Assembly (NCBI GenBank): GCA_000016765.1
Contig: CP000699.1
Location: 3,497,001-3,561,000 of the forward strand
Reading direction: 5' to 3'
Origin: Rhizorhabdus wittichii RW1
Lineage (GTDB): Bacteria > Pseudomonadota > Alphaproteobacteria > Sphingomonadales > Sphingomonadaceae
Length of the DNA stretch: 64,000 nucleotides
In this document: piece after piece, positions 48,623 through 57,565 of the stretch
How positions within the stretch are numbered: the first letter of the stretch is position 1
How the letters are laid out: each line of letters starts with the position of its first letter
Notes under the pieces: generated by a model
Told to the model about the DNA's origin: nothing
The model's input: only the letters and a program-made list of their open reading frames with translations
Database searches by the model: none
Translations under genes and position numbers: made by a program

Positions 48623-48951
48623 AGAGAGTCGACAATAGACGACTGGGCGCACCGTCGCTGTGCGACGGGCGCGGATCATGCTGCTGAAGAGGGAGGGGGT
48701 GGGGTCCGGGTAGGGCCGGACCCCGCGGCGAACTGCGGTCGAGGGACGTGGAAACCCCGACCGCCATTCACCGTCTTGGTAGTTCGATATCGCTAATAAT
48801 AATGATTCGCAATAAATAAATTGTGCAAGCCGGATATCTCCGGTTCGTCGTGATTTCCCGCGAAAGCGGAAAGCCATGGACGGCGGGCGGCAATAGGCCG
48901 AATGTCCGCGATGGGGGAAGGTCGACGGCTTCGATCGAAGCCCGAAACGTC
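48623..48951. other. intergenic region with a second Fur-like site
   Basis: About 330 bp without a convincing gene. It holds a 9-bp hairpin GGGGTCCGG/CCGGACCCC (48701-48724, no T-tract) and an AT-rich block at 48793-48822, CTAATAATAATGATTCGCAATAAATAAA, which resembles a Fur site. Minus-strand frames crossing it have no recognisable content. A small Fur-controlled transcript is possible. Confidence 0.4.
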
Positions 48952-49944
48952 CTAGAAGCCGATCCAGCGGGCCAGCAGCGCGCGGGCGCGTCCGCTGTCG
49001 ATCGCCTCGGCGGCGACGGCGATGCCCCCGGCCCAGTCGGCGGCGCGGCCGGCGACGATCAGCGCGGCGGCGGCGTTGAGCAGCACCGCGTCGCGATAGG
49101 CGCCGGCCTCCCCGTCGAGCAGCCGGCCGAGCGCCGCGCCGTTATAGGCGGCGTCGCCGCCGCGGATCGCGTCGAGCGGATGGCGCGGCAGGCCCGCCGC
49201 CTCGGGCTCGAACCGTTCGAGCCCGGCGCCGATCGCGCCCAGCCGGATGATGCTGCTCGGCCCGCCGATCGACAGCTCGTCGAGCGGCTCGTCGCCCGAC
49301 ACCATCATCGCCGCGTCGCAGCCGAGCCGGTCGAGCGCGCCGGCATAGGTCGACAGATAGTCGGGCCGGGCGACGCCGATCAGCTGGCGGCGCACCCCGG
49401 CCGGATTGCAGATCGGCCCGGTCAGGTTGAAGATCGTCCGCCGGCCGATCCGCTTGCGCACCGGGCCGAGCGGCTTGAGCGCCGGATGGTGCTTCTGCGC
49501 GAACAGGAAGCAGATGCCGATCTCGTTCAGGCTCGCCTCGGCGCGGTCGGAGGCGCGGTCGAGGTCGAGGCCGAGCGCCTCCAGCGTGTCGGCCGCCCCC
49601 GCCTTGGACGAGGCCGCCCGGTTGCCGTGCTTGGCGACCGGCACCCCGGCCGCCGCGACGACGATCGCCACCGCGGTCGAGACGTTGAGGCTGTGGGCGC
49701 CGTCGCCGCCGGTACCGCAGACGTCGATCGCGTCGGCCGGCGCCGCCACCGGGATCATCCGCTCGCGCATCGCCGCCGCCGCGCCGGCGATCTCGGCGCT
49801 GGTCTCGTCGCGCGCGCTGATCCCGTCGAGGAAGGCGACCAGGCTCTCCTCGTCATGGACGCCGTCGAGGATCGCCGCGAACACCTCATGGGCGTCATGC
49901 TGGTCGAGCGGGACGCGTGGATCGGGCAGGGGCGTCCGGGCCAA
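48952..49944 (-). CDS. trpD: anthranilate phosphoribosyltransferase
   Basis: A 330-residue enzyme transferring phosphoribose from PRPP to anthranilate. Signatures are VCGTGGDGAHSLNVSTAVA (PRPP loop), VAKHGNRAASSKAGAADTLEALG, LGPVRKRIGRRTIFNLTGPICNP and VSGDEPLDELS. The start is read as TTG at 49944, just after the trpG stop, because no ATG/GTG is better placed. It is translated with trpG. trpC, the next gene in the pathway, is 6 kb downstream on the same strand. Confidence 0.96.
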   Translation of the reverse strand: MARTPLPDPRVPLDQHDAHEVFAAILDGVHDEESLVAFLDGISARDETSAEIAGAAAAMRERMIPVAAPADAIDVCGTGGDGAHSLNVSTAVAIVVAAAGVPVAKHGNRAASSKAGAADTLEALGLDLDRASDRAEASLNEIGICFLFAQKHHPALKPLGPVRKRIGRRTIFNLTGPICNPAGVRRQLIGVARPDYLSTYAGALDRLGCDAAMMVSGDEPLDELSIGGPSSIIRLGAIGAGLERFEPEAAGLPRHPLDAIRGGDAAYNGAALGRLLDGEAGAYRDAVLLNAAAALIVAGRAADWAGGIAVAAEAIDSGRARALLARWIGF

Positions 49945-49946
49945 GG

Positions 49947-50540
49947 TCAGGCGCGCTCCTTCACCGCGATGCCGGCGCCGCGCATGAAATTGGCGAGCAT
50001 CGCATGGCCATGCTCGGTGGCGATGCTTTCGGGGTGGAACTGGACGCCGTGGATCGGCAGCGTCGCGTGGCGCACGCCCATCACCTGCCCGTCGGGGGTG
50101 CGCGCGTTGACCAGCAGCTCGGCGGGCATGTCCTCCTCGGGCACGATCAGCGAATGATAGCGGGTCGCGGTGAAGGGCGAGGGCAGGCCCTCGAACAGGC
50201 CGGTGCCGTCGTGGAGGATCGAGCTGGTCTTGCCGTGCATCAGCTCGGGCGCGCGGATCACCCGGCCGCCGAAATATTGCCCGATCGACTGGTGGCCAAG
50301 GCACACGCCGAGCAGCGGCCGCCCCGCCGCCGCGCAGGCGCCGACCAGCTCGAGCGAGATGCCCGCCTCGTTCGGGGTGCAGGGGCCGGGCGAGATCAGG
50401 AACGCCTCCGCCCCGCTCGACATCGCCTGGCCGACGCCGATCGCGTCGTTGCGGACGACCTCGACCTCGGCGCCCAGCTCCATCAGATAATGGACCAGGT
50501 TCCAGGTGAAGCTGTCATAATTGTCGATGACGAGGATCAT
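49947..50540 (-). CDS. trpG: anthranilate synthase glutamine amidotransferase component
   Basis: A 197-residue class I glutamine amidotransferase feeding ammonia to TrpE. The catalytic triad is visible: Cys in [12 protein letters not shown], His and Glu in GVQFHPESI. The start [14 protein letters not shown] is chosen as in other TrpG proteins; an in-frame ATG nine codons upstream exists. trpE is not upstream; a REP pair and a divergent hydrolase gene are there instead, so TrpE is encoded elsewhere. Confidence 0.96.
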   Translation of the reverse strand: MILVIDNYDSFTWNLVHYLMELGAEVEVVRNDAIGVGQAMSSGAEAFLISPGPCTPNEAGISLELVGACAAAGRPLLGVCLGHQSIGQYFGGRVIRAPELMHGKTSSILHDGTGLFEGLPSPFTATRYHSLIVPEEDMPAELLVNARTPDGQVMGVRHATLPIHGVQFHPESIATEHGHAMLANFMRGAGIAVKERA

Positions 50541-50595
50541 GCGCCCGGCCTGTAGCGCCTCCGCCATGCGGGCGGAACAACTTTATCTTCCTTAT

Positions 50596-50685
50596 CGTCA
50601 TCCTGGCGAAAGCCAGGATCTCTCTTCCCGTCTGTCGCGTCGGCCACGGGAAGGCAGGGAGATCCCGGCTTTCGCCGGGATGACG
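50596..50685. repeat. inverted REP pair C
   Basis: CGTCATCCTGGCGAAAGCCAGG followed by ATCTCTCTTC and, after a spacer, GGGAGATCCCGGC...CGGGATGACG. Same family as pairs A and B. It lies between the 5' ends of the divergent trpG and hydrolase genes, which is unusual because most pairs here lie at 3' ends. Confidence 0.85.
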
Positions 50686-50726
50686 ATCGAGATAGCGTCG
50701 CATCACATCCCCTTCGGAGTGCTTCC

Positions 50727-52610
50727 ATGACCAAGCGACATATTCTCGGCGCGGTGACGCTTGTCGCATTTGCCACCGTCGCGGCCGCCCAGACCCCGCC
50801 GATGACCCCCGACATCCCGCCCAAGGGGTTCGACGCGGTGACGCCGCAGGCCGACTATGTCCGGCGCGAGGTGATGATCCCGATGCGCGACGGCAAGAAG
50901 CTGTTCACCGTCATCGTCATGCGCAAGGGCACCAACAACGCGCCGATCCTGCTGACCCGCACCCCCTATAACGCCGCCAAGACCACCAGCCGCAACCCGA
51001 GCCAGAGGATCGAGGAGATATTGCCGGTCGCCGATGCCGAGTTCGTCGACGACGGTTATATCCGCGTCTACCAAGACGTGCGCGGGCGCAACGGGTCCGA
51101 GGGCGACTATGTGATGAACCGGCCGCTGCGCGGGCCGCTCAACCACACGAAGGTCGACCATGCGACCGACGCCTGGGACACGATCGACTGGCTGGTGAAG
51201 AACCTGCCCGAGAGCAACGGGCGGGTCGGGATGACCGGCTCCTCCTATCCGGGCTTCACCACGCTGATGGCGACGATCGACCCGCATCCGGCGCTGCGCG
51301 CGGTGGTGCCGATGAGCCCGATGGTCGACGGCTGGATGGGCGACGATTGGTTCCACAACGGCGCCTTCCGCCAGAACAGCTATGATTATCTGACCGGGCA
51401 GATGGCGTCGAAGGACGACGGCGATCCGGTCGCGTCGGGCACCGGCGATCGCTATGCGCTGTGGCTGAAGGCGGGGTCGGCGGGCGACTATGCCCGCGCC
51501 TATGGGCTCGACGCCTTCCCGGTCGCGCGCAAGATGGCCGAGCATCCCGCCTATGACGATTATTGGCGCGAGCAAGCGGTCGACAGGCTGCTCGCCGCGC
51601 GGCCCTTCACCGTGCCGATGATGCTCGTCGTCGGGCAGTGGGACCAGGAGGACAGCTATGGCGCGCCGGCGGTCTATCGCGCGCTGAAGCCGAAGGACAA
51701 GGACGGGCGGCTCCACCTCGTCGTCGGGCCCTGGCGGCACAGCGGGGTCAATTATGACGGCTCCGCGCTCGGCCCGCTGCGCTTCACCGGCGACACCGCG
51801 CTGCAATTCCGCCGCGACGTGATGAAGCCTTTCCTCGACCAGTATCTCAAGGGCGGCGCGCCGCGCGTCTCGATCGCGCCGGTGCTGACCTATGACAGCG
51901 GGCGCAACCGCTGGCAGGCGAGCGCGGCGATCTTCGACACCAAGCTGAAGCCGCTCTACCTCCAGGCCGGGGCGGCGCTCGACTGGAACCGCGCCGATGC
52001 GGCCGGCAAGGACGACTATGTCTCCGACCCCGCCAAGCCGGTGCCCTTCCTGCCGCGCCCGATCGACTGGGACAGCGCCGACGTCTGGAAGCCCTGGCTG
52101 GTCGCCGACCAGCGCTTCGCCGACGGCCGGCCCGACGTGCTGACCTATGTCACCGAGCCGCTGGCCGCGCCGGTCCACATCCTCGGCCGGCCGATGGTCG
52201 ACCTGTTCGCCGCGACCAGCGGCACCGACAGCGACTGGGTGGTCAAGCTGATCGACGTCTATCCCGACGAGATGAGCGCCGAGCCCAGGCTGGCCGGCTA
52301 CCAGCTCGGCATCGGCATGGAGATCTTCCGGGGCCGCTATGTCGACGGCTTCGACAAGCCGCGCGCGCTCGAGCCCGGCAAGGCGGAGCATTACCGGTTC
52401 GAACTGCCGACCGTGAACCACAGCTTCATGCCCGGCCACCGCATCATGGTGCAGGTCCAGTCGAGCTGGTTCCCGCTCTACGATCGCAACCCGCAAAGCT
52501 ATGTCGCGAACATCTTCGACGCGAAGCCGGGCGATTATCGCAAGGCGACCCAGAGCATCCTGACCGGCGGCGCCACCGCCAGCGCGATCCTGCTGCCGGT
52601 GGTCGACTGA
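50727..52610 (+). CDS. CocE/NonD-type hydrolase, alpha-amino-acid ester hydrolase-like
   Basis: A 627-residue secreted serine hydrolase (signal peptide to about A22). An X-Pro dipeptidyl-peptidase-like alpha/beta-hydrolase domain carries the nucleophile S173 in TGSSYPGF, which is the AEH form GxSYxG. It is followed by the cap and a C-terminal jelly-roll domain (about 430-620). LVVGQWDQED and VVGPWRHSG hold the expected acid and histidine. Known relatives hydrolyse or synthesise beta-lactam side-chain esters or dipeptide esters. The natural substrate is unclear. Confidence 0.88.
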   Translation: MTKRHILGAVTLVAFATVAAAQTPPMTPDIPPKGFDAVTPQADYVRREVMIPMRDGKKLFTVIVMRKGTNNAPILLTRTPYNAAKTTSRNPSQRIEEILPVADAEFVDDGYIRVYQDVRGRNGSEGDYVMNRPLRGPLNHTKVDHATDAWDTIDWLVKNLPESNGRVGMTGSSYPGFTTLMATIDPHPALRAVVPMSPMVDGWMGDDWFHNGAFRQNSYDYLTGQMASKDDGDPVASGTGDRYALWLKAGSAGDYARAYGLDAFPVARKMAEHPAYDDYWREQAVDRLLAARPFTVPMMLVVGQWDQEDSYGAPAVYRALKPKDKDGRLHLVVGPWRHSGVNYDGSALGPLRFTGDTALQFRRDVMKPFLDQYLKGGAPRVSIAPVLTYDSGRNRWQASAAIFDTKLKPLYLQAGAALDWNRADAAGKDDYVSDPAKPVPFLPRPIDWDSADVWKPWLVADQRFADGRPDVLTYVTEPLAAPVHILGRPMVDLFAATSGTDSDWVVKLIDVYPDEMSAEPRLAGYQLGIGMEIFRGRYVDGFDKPRALEPGKAEHYRFELPTVNHSFMPGHRIMVQVQSSWFPLYDRNPQSYVANIFDAKPGDYRKATQSILTGGATASAILLPVVD

Positions 52611-52623
52611 ACCAGGCCGCGCT

Positions 52624-54171
52624 TCAGTCCGCCGCCACCGGGCCGGTCAGCGGCGCGGGCTTCCGGACGATCCAGACGATCGCGATCATCGCCATCATCG
52701 CCCAGGCGCTGGCCCGGAAGATGTCGTTCGACGAGAGCAGATAGGCCTGGCCCACCATCTCGCGGGTCAGCACGCCATAGCCCTGCTGCGCGGTCAGGCC
52801 GAGCTGGCCGAGCGCGTCGGCGGCGTGGCGGAACACCGGATCGAAGGGTGAGCTGGCGTCGGCCAGCCGGCTCTGGTGCAGCGCCTCGCGCCGGTCCCAC
52901 ATCGTCGTCACCAGCGAGGCGGCGAAGCTGCTGCCGGTGATGCGGGCGAAGTTGGACAGGCCCGTCGCCGACGGGGTCCGCTCGGCCGACACGCCGTCGA
53001 GCGAGATGCTGAGCATCGCCACGAAGAAGGTGCTCATCCCCAGCCCCTGCACCAGCATCGGCAGCATGAAATGAAAATAGTCGGTCTGCGTCGTGTAGCC
53101 GCTGCGCATCAGATAGGAGGCGGCGAAGGCGACGAAGGCGAAGCTCGCCAGCCAGCGCGCGTCGACCTTGCCCGACAGGCGGGCGACGAACGGCGTCGCG
53201 ATCACCGAGACGATGCCGCTGGGCGCCGAGACCAGGCCCGCCCAGGTCGCGGTGTAGCCGAGCTGCTGCTGGAGCCAGAGCGGCAGCAGCAGCGTGTTGC
53301 CGAAGAACACCGCATAGCCGAGCGTCAGCGCCACCGTGCCGAGCGCGAAGTTGCGGTTGGCGAACAGCGACAGGTCGACCGCCGGCCGCTCCTCGGTCAG
53401 CTCCCAGATCAACCAGGCGACGAAGCCGATCGCCGCGAGCAGCGCCATCGTCGTGATGAACGGCGAGTGGAACCAGTCCTCGTTCTTGCCGAGGTCGAGG
53501 AAGACCTGGAGGCAGCCGACCCAGAAGGCGAGCAGGCCGAGCCCGACCGCGTCGATCGGCAGCTTCGCGGTCGCCGTCTCGCGGCTCTTCATGAAGCGCC
53601 AGGAGATGAAGGCCGAGGCGAGGCCGACGGGGACGTTGATCAGGAAGATCCAGCCCCAATGGTAATTGTCGGAGATGTAGCCGCCCAGGATCGGCCCCGC
53701 GACCGGGCCGACCAGCGTGGTCATCGACCAGATGCCGAGCGCGGTCGATCGCCGCTCGGGCGGGAAGATCGAGATCAGCAGCGCCTGGCTGCCCGGGATC
53801 ATCGGCCCCGACACCGCCCCTTGCAGGACGCGGAACAGGATCAGCGAGGGCAGGCTCCAGGCGATGCCGCACAGCAGCGAGGCGAGGGTGAACAGGATCA
53901 CCGAGACGACGAAGGTGCGCACCACGCCGAAGCGGCGCATCAGCCAGCCGGTCAGCGGCACGGTGACGCCGTTGGCGACCGCGAAGGCGGTGATCACCCA
54001 GGTCGAGCTGTCCGAGCTGACGCCGAGATTGCCGGCGATGGTGGTCAGCGAGACGTTGGCGATGGTCGTGTCGAGCACCTGCATGAAGGTGCCGAGCGCG
54101 AGCGCCACCGCCGCGGCGCCGAGCGCGACGCCGCCGAGCGGCGCCGGCTCCGCCGACGCGGCGGCGCTCAC
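52624..54171 (-). CDS. DHA2-family multidrug MFS transporter (EmrB-like)
   Basis: A 515-residue drug:proton antiporter with 14 predicted helices. Conserved MFS motifs are LDTTIANVSLTTIAGNL (motif D1), GWLMRRFGVVR (motif A), LFRVLQGAVSGPMIPGSQALL (motif B) and GPVAGPILGGYI (motif C). The GTG start overlaps the emrA stop by 4 bp. Together with the adaptor and OMF it forms a tripartite export system across both membranes. Confidence 0.95.
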   Translation of the reverse strand: MSAAASAEPAPLGGVALGAAAVALALGTFMQVLDTTIANVSLTTIAGNLGVSSDSSTWVITAFAVANGVTVPLTGWLMRRFGVVRTFVVSVILFTLASLLCGIAWSLPSLILFRVLQGAVSGPMIPGSQALLISIFPPERRSTALGIWSMTTLVGPVAGPILGGYISDNYHWGWIFLINVPVGLASAFISWRFMKSRETATAKLPIDAVGLGLLAFWVGCLQVFLDLGKNEDWFHSPFITTMALLAAIGFVAWLIWELTEERPAVDLSLFANRNFALGTVALTLGYAVFFGNTLLLPLWLQQQLGYTATWAGLVSAPSGIVSVIATPFVARLSGKVDARWLASFAFVAFAASYLMRSGYTTQTDYFHFMLPMLVQGLGMSTFFVAMLSISLDGVSAERTPSATGLSNFARITGSSFAASLVTTMWDRREALHQSRLADASSPFDPVFRHAADALGQLGLTAQQGYGVLTREMVGQAYLLSSNDIFRASAWAMMAMIAIVWIVRKPAPLTGPVAAD

Positions 54172-55355
54172 CGGACCGATGCCCGGCCACCGCTGTTGGC
54201 GGCGATGATCGAGGCGATCCGCGCCTCGACCCGGGGGCCGCCGTCCTGGCTCGTCTGGCGCGGCACCGGCGGGGCGGCGACGCGGGCGACGGGGACGCCG
54301 CGATGGTCGCTGGTGTCGACCGTCACCTTGGCCGATACGCCGATCCTGAGCGGGTTGGCGCGCAGCTCGGCGGGGTCGAGCGCGATGCGGACCGGCACGC
54401 GCTGGGCGATCTTGATCCAGTTGCCGCTGGCGTTCTGCGGCGGCAGCAGCGCGAAGGCGTTGCCGCTGCCCGCGCCGAGGCCGAGCAGCTTGCCATGATA
54501 GGTGACCGCGCCGCCATAGATGTCGGTCCTGATCTCGACCGGCTGCCCGACCCGCAGTTCGGCGATCTGGGTCTCGCGGAAATTGGCGTCGATCCACAGC
54601 CGGTCGAGCGGCACCACCGCCATCAGCGGCGTGCCGGGATTGACCTGCTGGCCGAGCTGGACGGTGCGCTGCGCGACGACGCCGTCGAGCGGAGCGACCA
54701 GGTGCATATGCCCCTGGACGATCGCGGCGCGGCGGACGGCGGCGACGGCGGCGAGCACGTCGGGATTGGTCTCGACCCGGGTGCCCTCGACCGTCGAGCG
54801 CGCCTGCGCCTGCCGGCTGCGGGCGAGGGTGAGCGCGGCGGCGGCGGTGCGGACGCTGTCGGCGGCGTGCGCCACCTCCTCGCCCGACACCGCGCCCTCG
54901 GCGGCGGCGGCGCGGCGGCGCGCCAGGTCGTTGCGGGCGCGGGTCAGCTCGGCCTCGGCCTGGAGGATCTCGGCGCCGGTCTCGTCGACCTTGGAGAAGT
55001 CGGAGCGGACCGAGCGCACCGCGCGGGCGAGGCTGGCCTCGGCCGAGGCCATCTGCGCGTCGGCGGTGGCGGGGTCGAACTCGATCAGCGTCTGGCCGCG
55101 CCTGACGCTCTCGGTGTTGTCGGCGTTGATCGCCAGCACCGTGCCCGGCTCGCGCGCGGTGATCGCCACCACGTCGCCCGCGACATAGGCGTCGTCGGTC
55201 GTCTCGCTGCTCGGCGCGAGCAGCTCGTAGCCGCCATAGGCCGCGCCGGCGATCAGCACCGCCGCGCCGAGCATCAGGAAGCCGCGCTTGCGGGTGCGGA
55301 GCGCCTGCTGCCGCTCGACGGTCTCGTCCTTCTGGATCTGGGTGTGGGCGTTCAT
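54168..55355 (-). CDS. HlyD/EmrA-family membrane fusion protein
   Basis: A 395-residue periplasmic adaptor with one N-terminal transmembrane helix (about 26-48), a biotinyl-lipoyl segment, an Ala/Arg-rich alpha hairpin (about 100-200) and the HlyD beta-barrel (VAPLDGVVAQRTVQLGQQVNPG). It links the EmrB-like pump to the outer-membrane factor encoded just upstream, with only 3 bp between the genes. It is a typical EmrA: DDAYVAGDVVAITAREPG. Confidence 0.95.
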   Translation of the reverse strand: MNAHTQIQKDETVERQQALRTRKRGFLMLGAAVLIAGAAYGGYELLAPSSETTDDAYVAGDVVAITAREPGTVLAINADNTESVRRGQTLIEFDPATADAQMASAEASLARAVRSVRSDFSKVDETGAEILQAEAELTRARNDLARRRAAAAEGAVSGEEVAHAADSVRTAAAALTLARSRQAQARSTVEGTRVETNPDVLAAVAAVRRAAIVQGHMHLVAPLDGVVAQRTVQLGQQVNPGTPLMAVVPLDRLWIDANFRETQIAELRVGQPVEIRTDIYGGAVTYHGKLLGLGAGSGNAFALLPPQNASGNWIKIAQRVPVRIALDPAELRANPLRIGVSAKVTVDTSDHRGVPVARVAAPPVPRQTSQDGGPRVEARIASIIAANSGGRASVR

Positions 55356-55358
55356 GGC

Positions 55359-56822
55359 TTATCTCCCTGCGGCGTCGGCACCGGCGGCCGATGCGAGATT
55401 CTGGCGGCTGTGCGGATCGAAGCTGCCGCCGACCGCGACGAGCAGGCGGATGCGGGCGGCGGCGCCGTCGGCGGCGAGGTCGACCTCGCGCTGGTTGGCG
55501 GCGAGCAGCCGGTCGCCCGCGTCGAGCACGTCGAGCCGCGCGCCGAGCCCGGTGCGCAGCCGCACCTCGTCGAGCCGGACGGTCTCGCCCAGCCCGGCGA
55601 CGACCTTGTGCTGCTCGGCGGCGTCGGCGGCGTTGGTGGCGATCGCGGAGAGCGCGTCGGCGGTCTCGCGGACCGCGCCGACGACGGCGCCGTTATAGCT
55701 GGCGACCGCCTCGTCGATCCCGGCGACCGCGCCCTTGTAATTGGCCTTGAGCCGGCCGCCCTCGAAGATCGGCAGGTGCAGCGCCGGGCCAGCGCCATAG
55801 GTCGCGGCGCCGCCGGTGAACAGCGCGCCGAGGCCGATCGCCTGCAGGCCGATGAAGCCCTTCAGGTCGATGTCGGGGTAGAAATCGGCGCGGGCGACCT
55901 TGCGGCCCGCCTCGGCCGCCTCGATCCGGGCGCGGGCGGCGAGGATGTCGGGGCGGCGGCCGAGCAGGTCGGCGGGCAGCGCGTCGGGCACCGGCAGCGC
56001 CGCGTCGAGCCGGATCGTCGGGTCGGCGATCGCGGCATGATAGTCGGCGCCGCGCCCGGCGAGCGCGGCGAGCGCGTGGACCATGAGCTGGCGGGCGCCC
56101 TCGGCGCGGATCCCGGCCTGGCGCGCCTCGGCGAGCAGCGTCTCGGCGGCGCGCAGGTCGAAGTCGCTGCCCAGGTCGGTGCGCTTGCGGGTGCCGGCGA
56201 GCCGAAGCTGCTCCTCGCGCGAGGCGACGAAGCGCCGGGCGATGCGCGCCTGCTCGGTGGCGCGGGCGAGGTCGACATAGCTTTGCGCGACCGCGCCCGA
56301 CAGCGTCACCCGCGCCGCCTCGACGTCGAGCGCGGCGGCGTCGGCCGAGGCGCCCGCCTGCGCGACCAGCGCCTTCTGCCGGCCGGCGAGGTCGAGCGAC
56401 CAGTCGAGCTTCGCCTGGGCGTCGCCGATCCAGCGGTTGCTGCCGCCATAGGGCGGCGGGATGATGTATTTCTCGCTGAGCCGCTGGCGGATCGCCGAGG
56501 CGTCGACGCCGACCTGCGGCAGCAGCCCGGCCTTGTTCGCGGCGATCCCGGCCTGCGCCCGCGCCAGCCGCGCCATCGCGACGTCGAGCGAGGGATTGCC
56601 GGCCAGCGCCTCGGCCATGATCCGGTCGAGCTGCGGATCGCCGAAGCCGTGCCACCAGTCGCCGACCGGCGCCAGCGCCGCGCCGCCGTCGAGGCCGGCC
56701 GTCGCGGCGGAAGCGGCCTGCACCTGCGGCCGGACCTGCGGCACCGCCGCGCAACCCGACAGCAGGGTCGCGACGAGGCCGGCGAGCAACGCCGGGCGAC
56801 GGAGCGGGATCGAACGGGGCAT
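55359..56822 (-). CDS. NodT-family outer-membrane efflux lipoprotein
   Basis: A 487-residue TolC-like outer-membrane factor with a lipoprotein signal (LVATLLSG|C at about residue 23). The two OEP repeats are visible, each with long helices, and RRPDILAARARIEAAEAGRKVARADFYPDI is the family hallmark. First gene of the OMF-emrA-emrB operon. There is no adjacent MarR/TetR regulator on the same side, though a LysR gene lies beyond ohr. Confidence 0.95.
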   Translation of the reverse strand: MPRSIPLRRPALLAGLVATLLSGCAAVPQVRPQVQAASAATAGLDGGAALAPVGDWWHGFGDPQLDRIMAEALAGNPSLDVAMARLARAQAGIAANKAGLLPQVGVDASAIRQRLSEKYIIPPPYGGSNRWIGDAQAKLDWSLDLAGRQKALVAQAGASADAAALDVEAARVTLSGAVAQSYVDLARATEQARIARRFVASREEQLRLAGTRKRTDLGSDFDLRAAETLLAEARQAGIRAEGARQLMVHALAALAGRGADYHAAIADPTIRLDAALPVPDALPADLLGRRPDILAARARIEAAEAGRKVARADFYPDIDLKGFIGLQAIGLGALFTGGAATYGAGPALHLPIFEGGRLKANYKGAVAGIDEAVASYNGAVVGAVRETADALSAIATNAADAAEQHKVVAGLGETVRLDEVRLRTGLGARLDVLDAGDRLLAANQREVDLAADGAAARIRLLVAVGGSFDPHSRQNLASAAGADAAGR

Positions 56823-57127
56823 GGCATCTTCCCTGGATCGGTGGACCTGGGGGGAGATAAGCGGCGGGCCGGTCGAGGATTATCCACCAAATGTGCACAA
56901 TAGAGGTGGCAATTAGGCTCTAATCGTTACGGATGCAGGGAAGCGCCCGACCGGGCGCCGGGCCGGGATTAGGGAAGGATTATTGTCTTTTCGTCACCAG
57001 TGAAGTGACCATCGCCCGGCTAATCGTTTCGTGGGCCGATCGTTAGATGGCCCCAAGCGCCGCCCGGCATTCCCCCCTGAACCCCCTGGCCGGGCGGCGT
57101 ACCCCCCCTTTCGAAGGCGGCCGATCG
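56823..57127. promoter_or_regulatory. divergent promoter region between efflux operon and ohr
   Basis: The gap of about 300 bp holds CCACCAAATGTGCACAATAGAGGTGG (an inverted repeat CCACC/GGTGG around an AT-rich core), two direct copies of TAATCGTT 100 bp apart (56921 and 57021) and GTCAC-N7-GTGAC (56992-57008). These could be regulator sites for the efflux operon or ohr. No gene is seen. Confidence 0.35.
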
Positions 57128-57541
57128 ATGCGATCGAAGACCTCCCTCTACCGGGCCCGCGCCACCGCCATCGGCGGCCGGGTCGGCGGCGCGGCGAGCG
57201 CCGACGGACGGCTTCGGGTCCGGCTCGACGATCCCGCCGATCCGGTCGGCCGGGGCACCAATCCCGAACAGCTCTTCGCGGCCGCCTATGCCGCCTGCTT
57301 CCTCTCCGCGCTGCGCCGCGCCGCCGCGGAGGAGGGCGTCGCCATCGCCCCCGACGGCAACGTCACCGCCGAGGTTTCCCTGTCCGACGACGCGGACGCG
57401 GCGCTGTCGGTCGATCTGTCGATCGACCTCGCCGGCCTCGACGATGCCGTCGCCGCGCGGCTCGTTGCGGCGGCGCACGCCCGCTGCCCCTATTCGAAGG
57501 CGATGCGCGGCGACGCGCGCGTGGACGTCCGGATCGTCTAG
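57128..57541 (+). CDS. ohr: Ohr-type organic hydroperoxide resistance protein
   Basis: A 137-residue thiol peroxidase of the OsmC/Ohr family that reduces organic and fatty-acid hydroperoxides. The two catalytic cysteines are C57 (AAAYAACFLSA) and C120 (AHARCPYSKAM), with GTNPEQLF upstream containing the conserved glutamate. The CPYS motif favours Ohr over OsmC. The ATG at 57128 has GAAGG upstream. No OhrR (MarR) regulator adjoins; a LysR gene converges from the other side. Confidence 0.9.
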   Translation: MRSKTSLYRARATAIGGRVGGAASADGRLRVRLDDPADPVGRGTNPEQLFAAAYAACFLSALRRAAAEEGVAIAPDGNVTAEVSLSDDADAALSVDLSIDLAGLDDAVAARLVAAAHARCPYSKAMRGDARVDVRIV

Positions 57542-57565
57542 GTCACCGACCCTCGGGAGAGAGGA

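Noticed and set aside
48575-48877. Minus-strand frame of 100 codons in the iron-regulated intergenic region
   Set aside because: It covers both Fur-like sites and a hairpin, has no ribosome site and gives no family resemblance.
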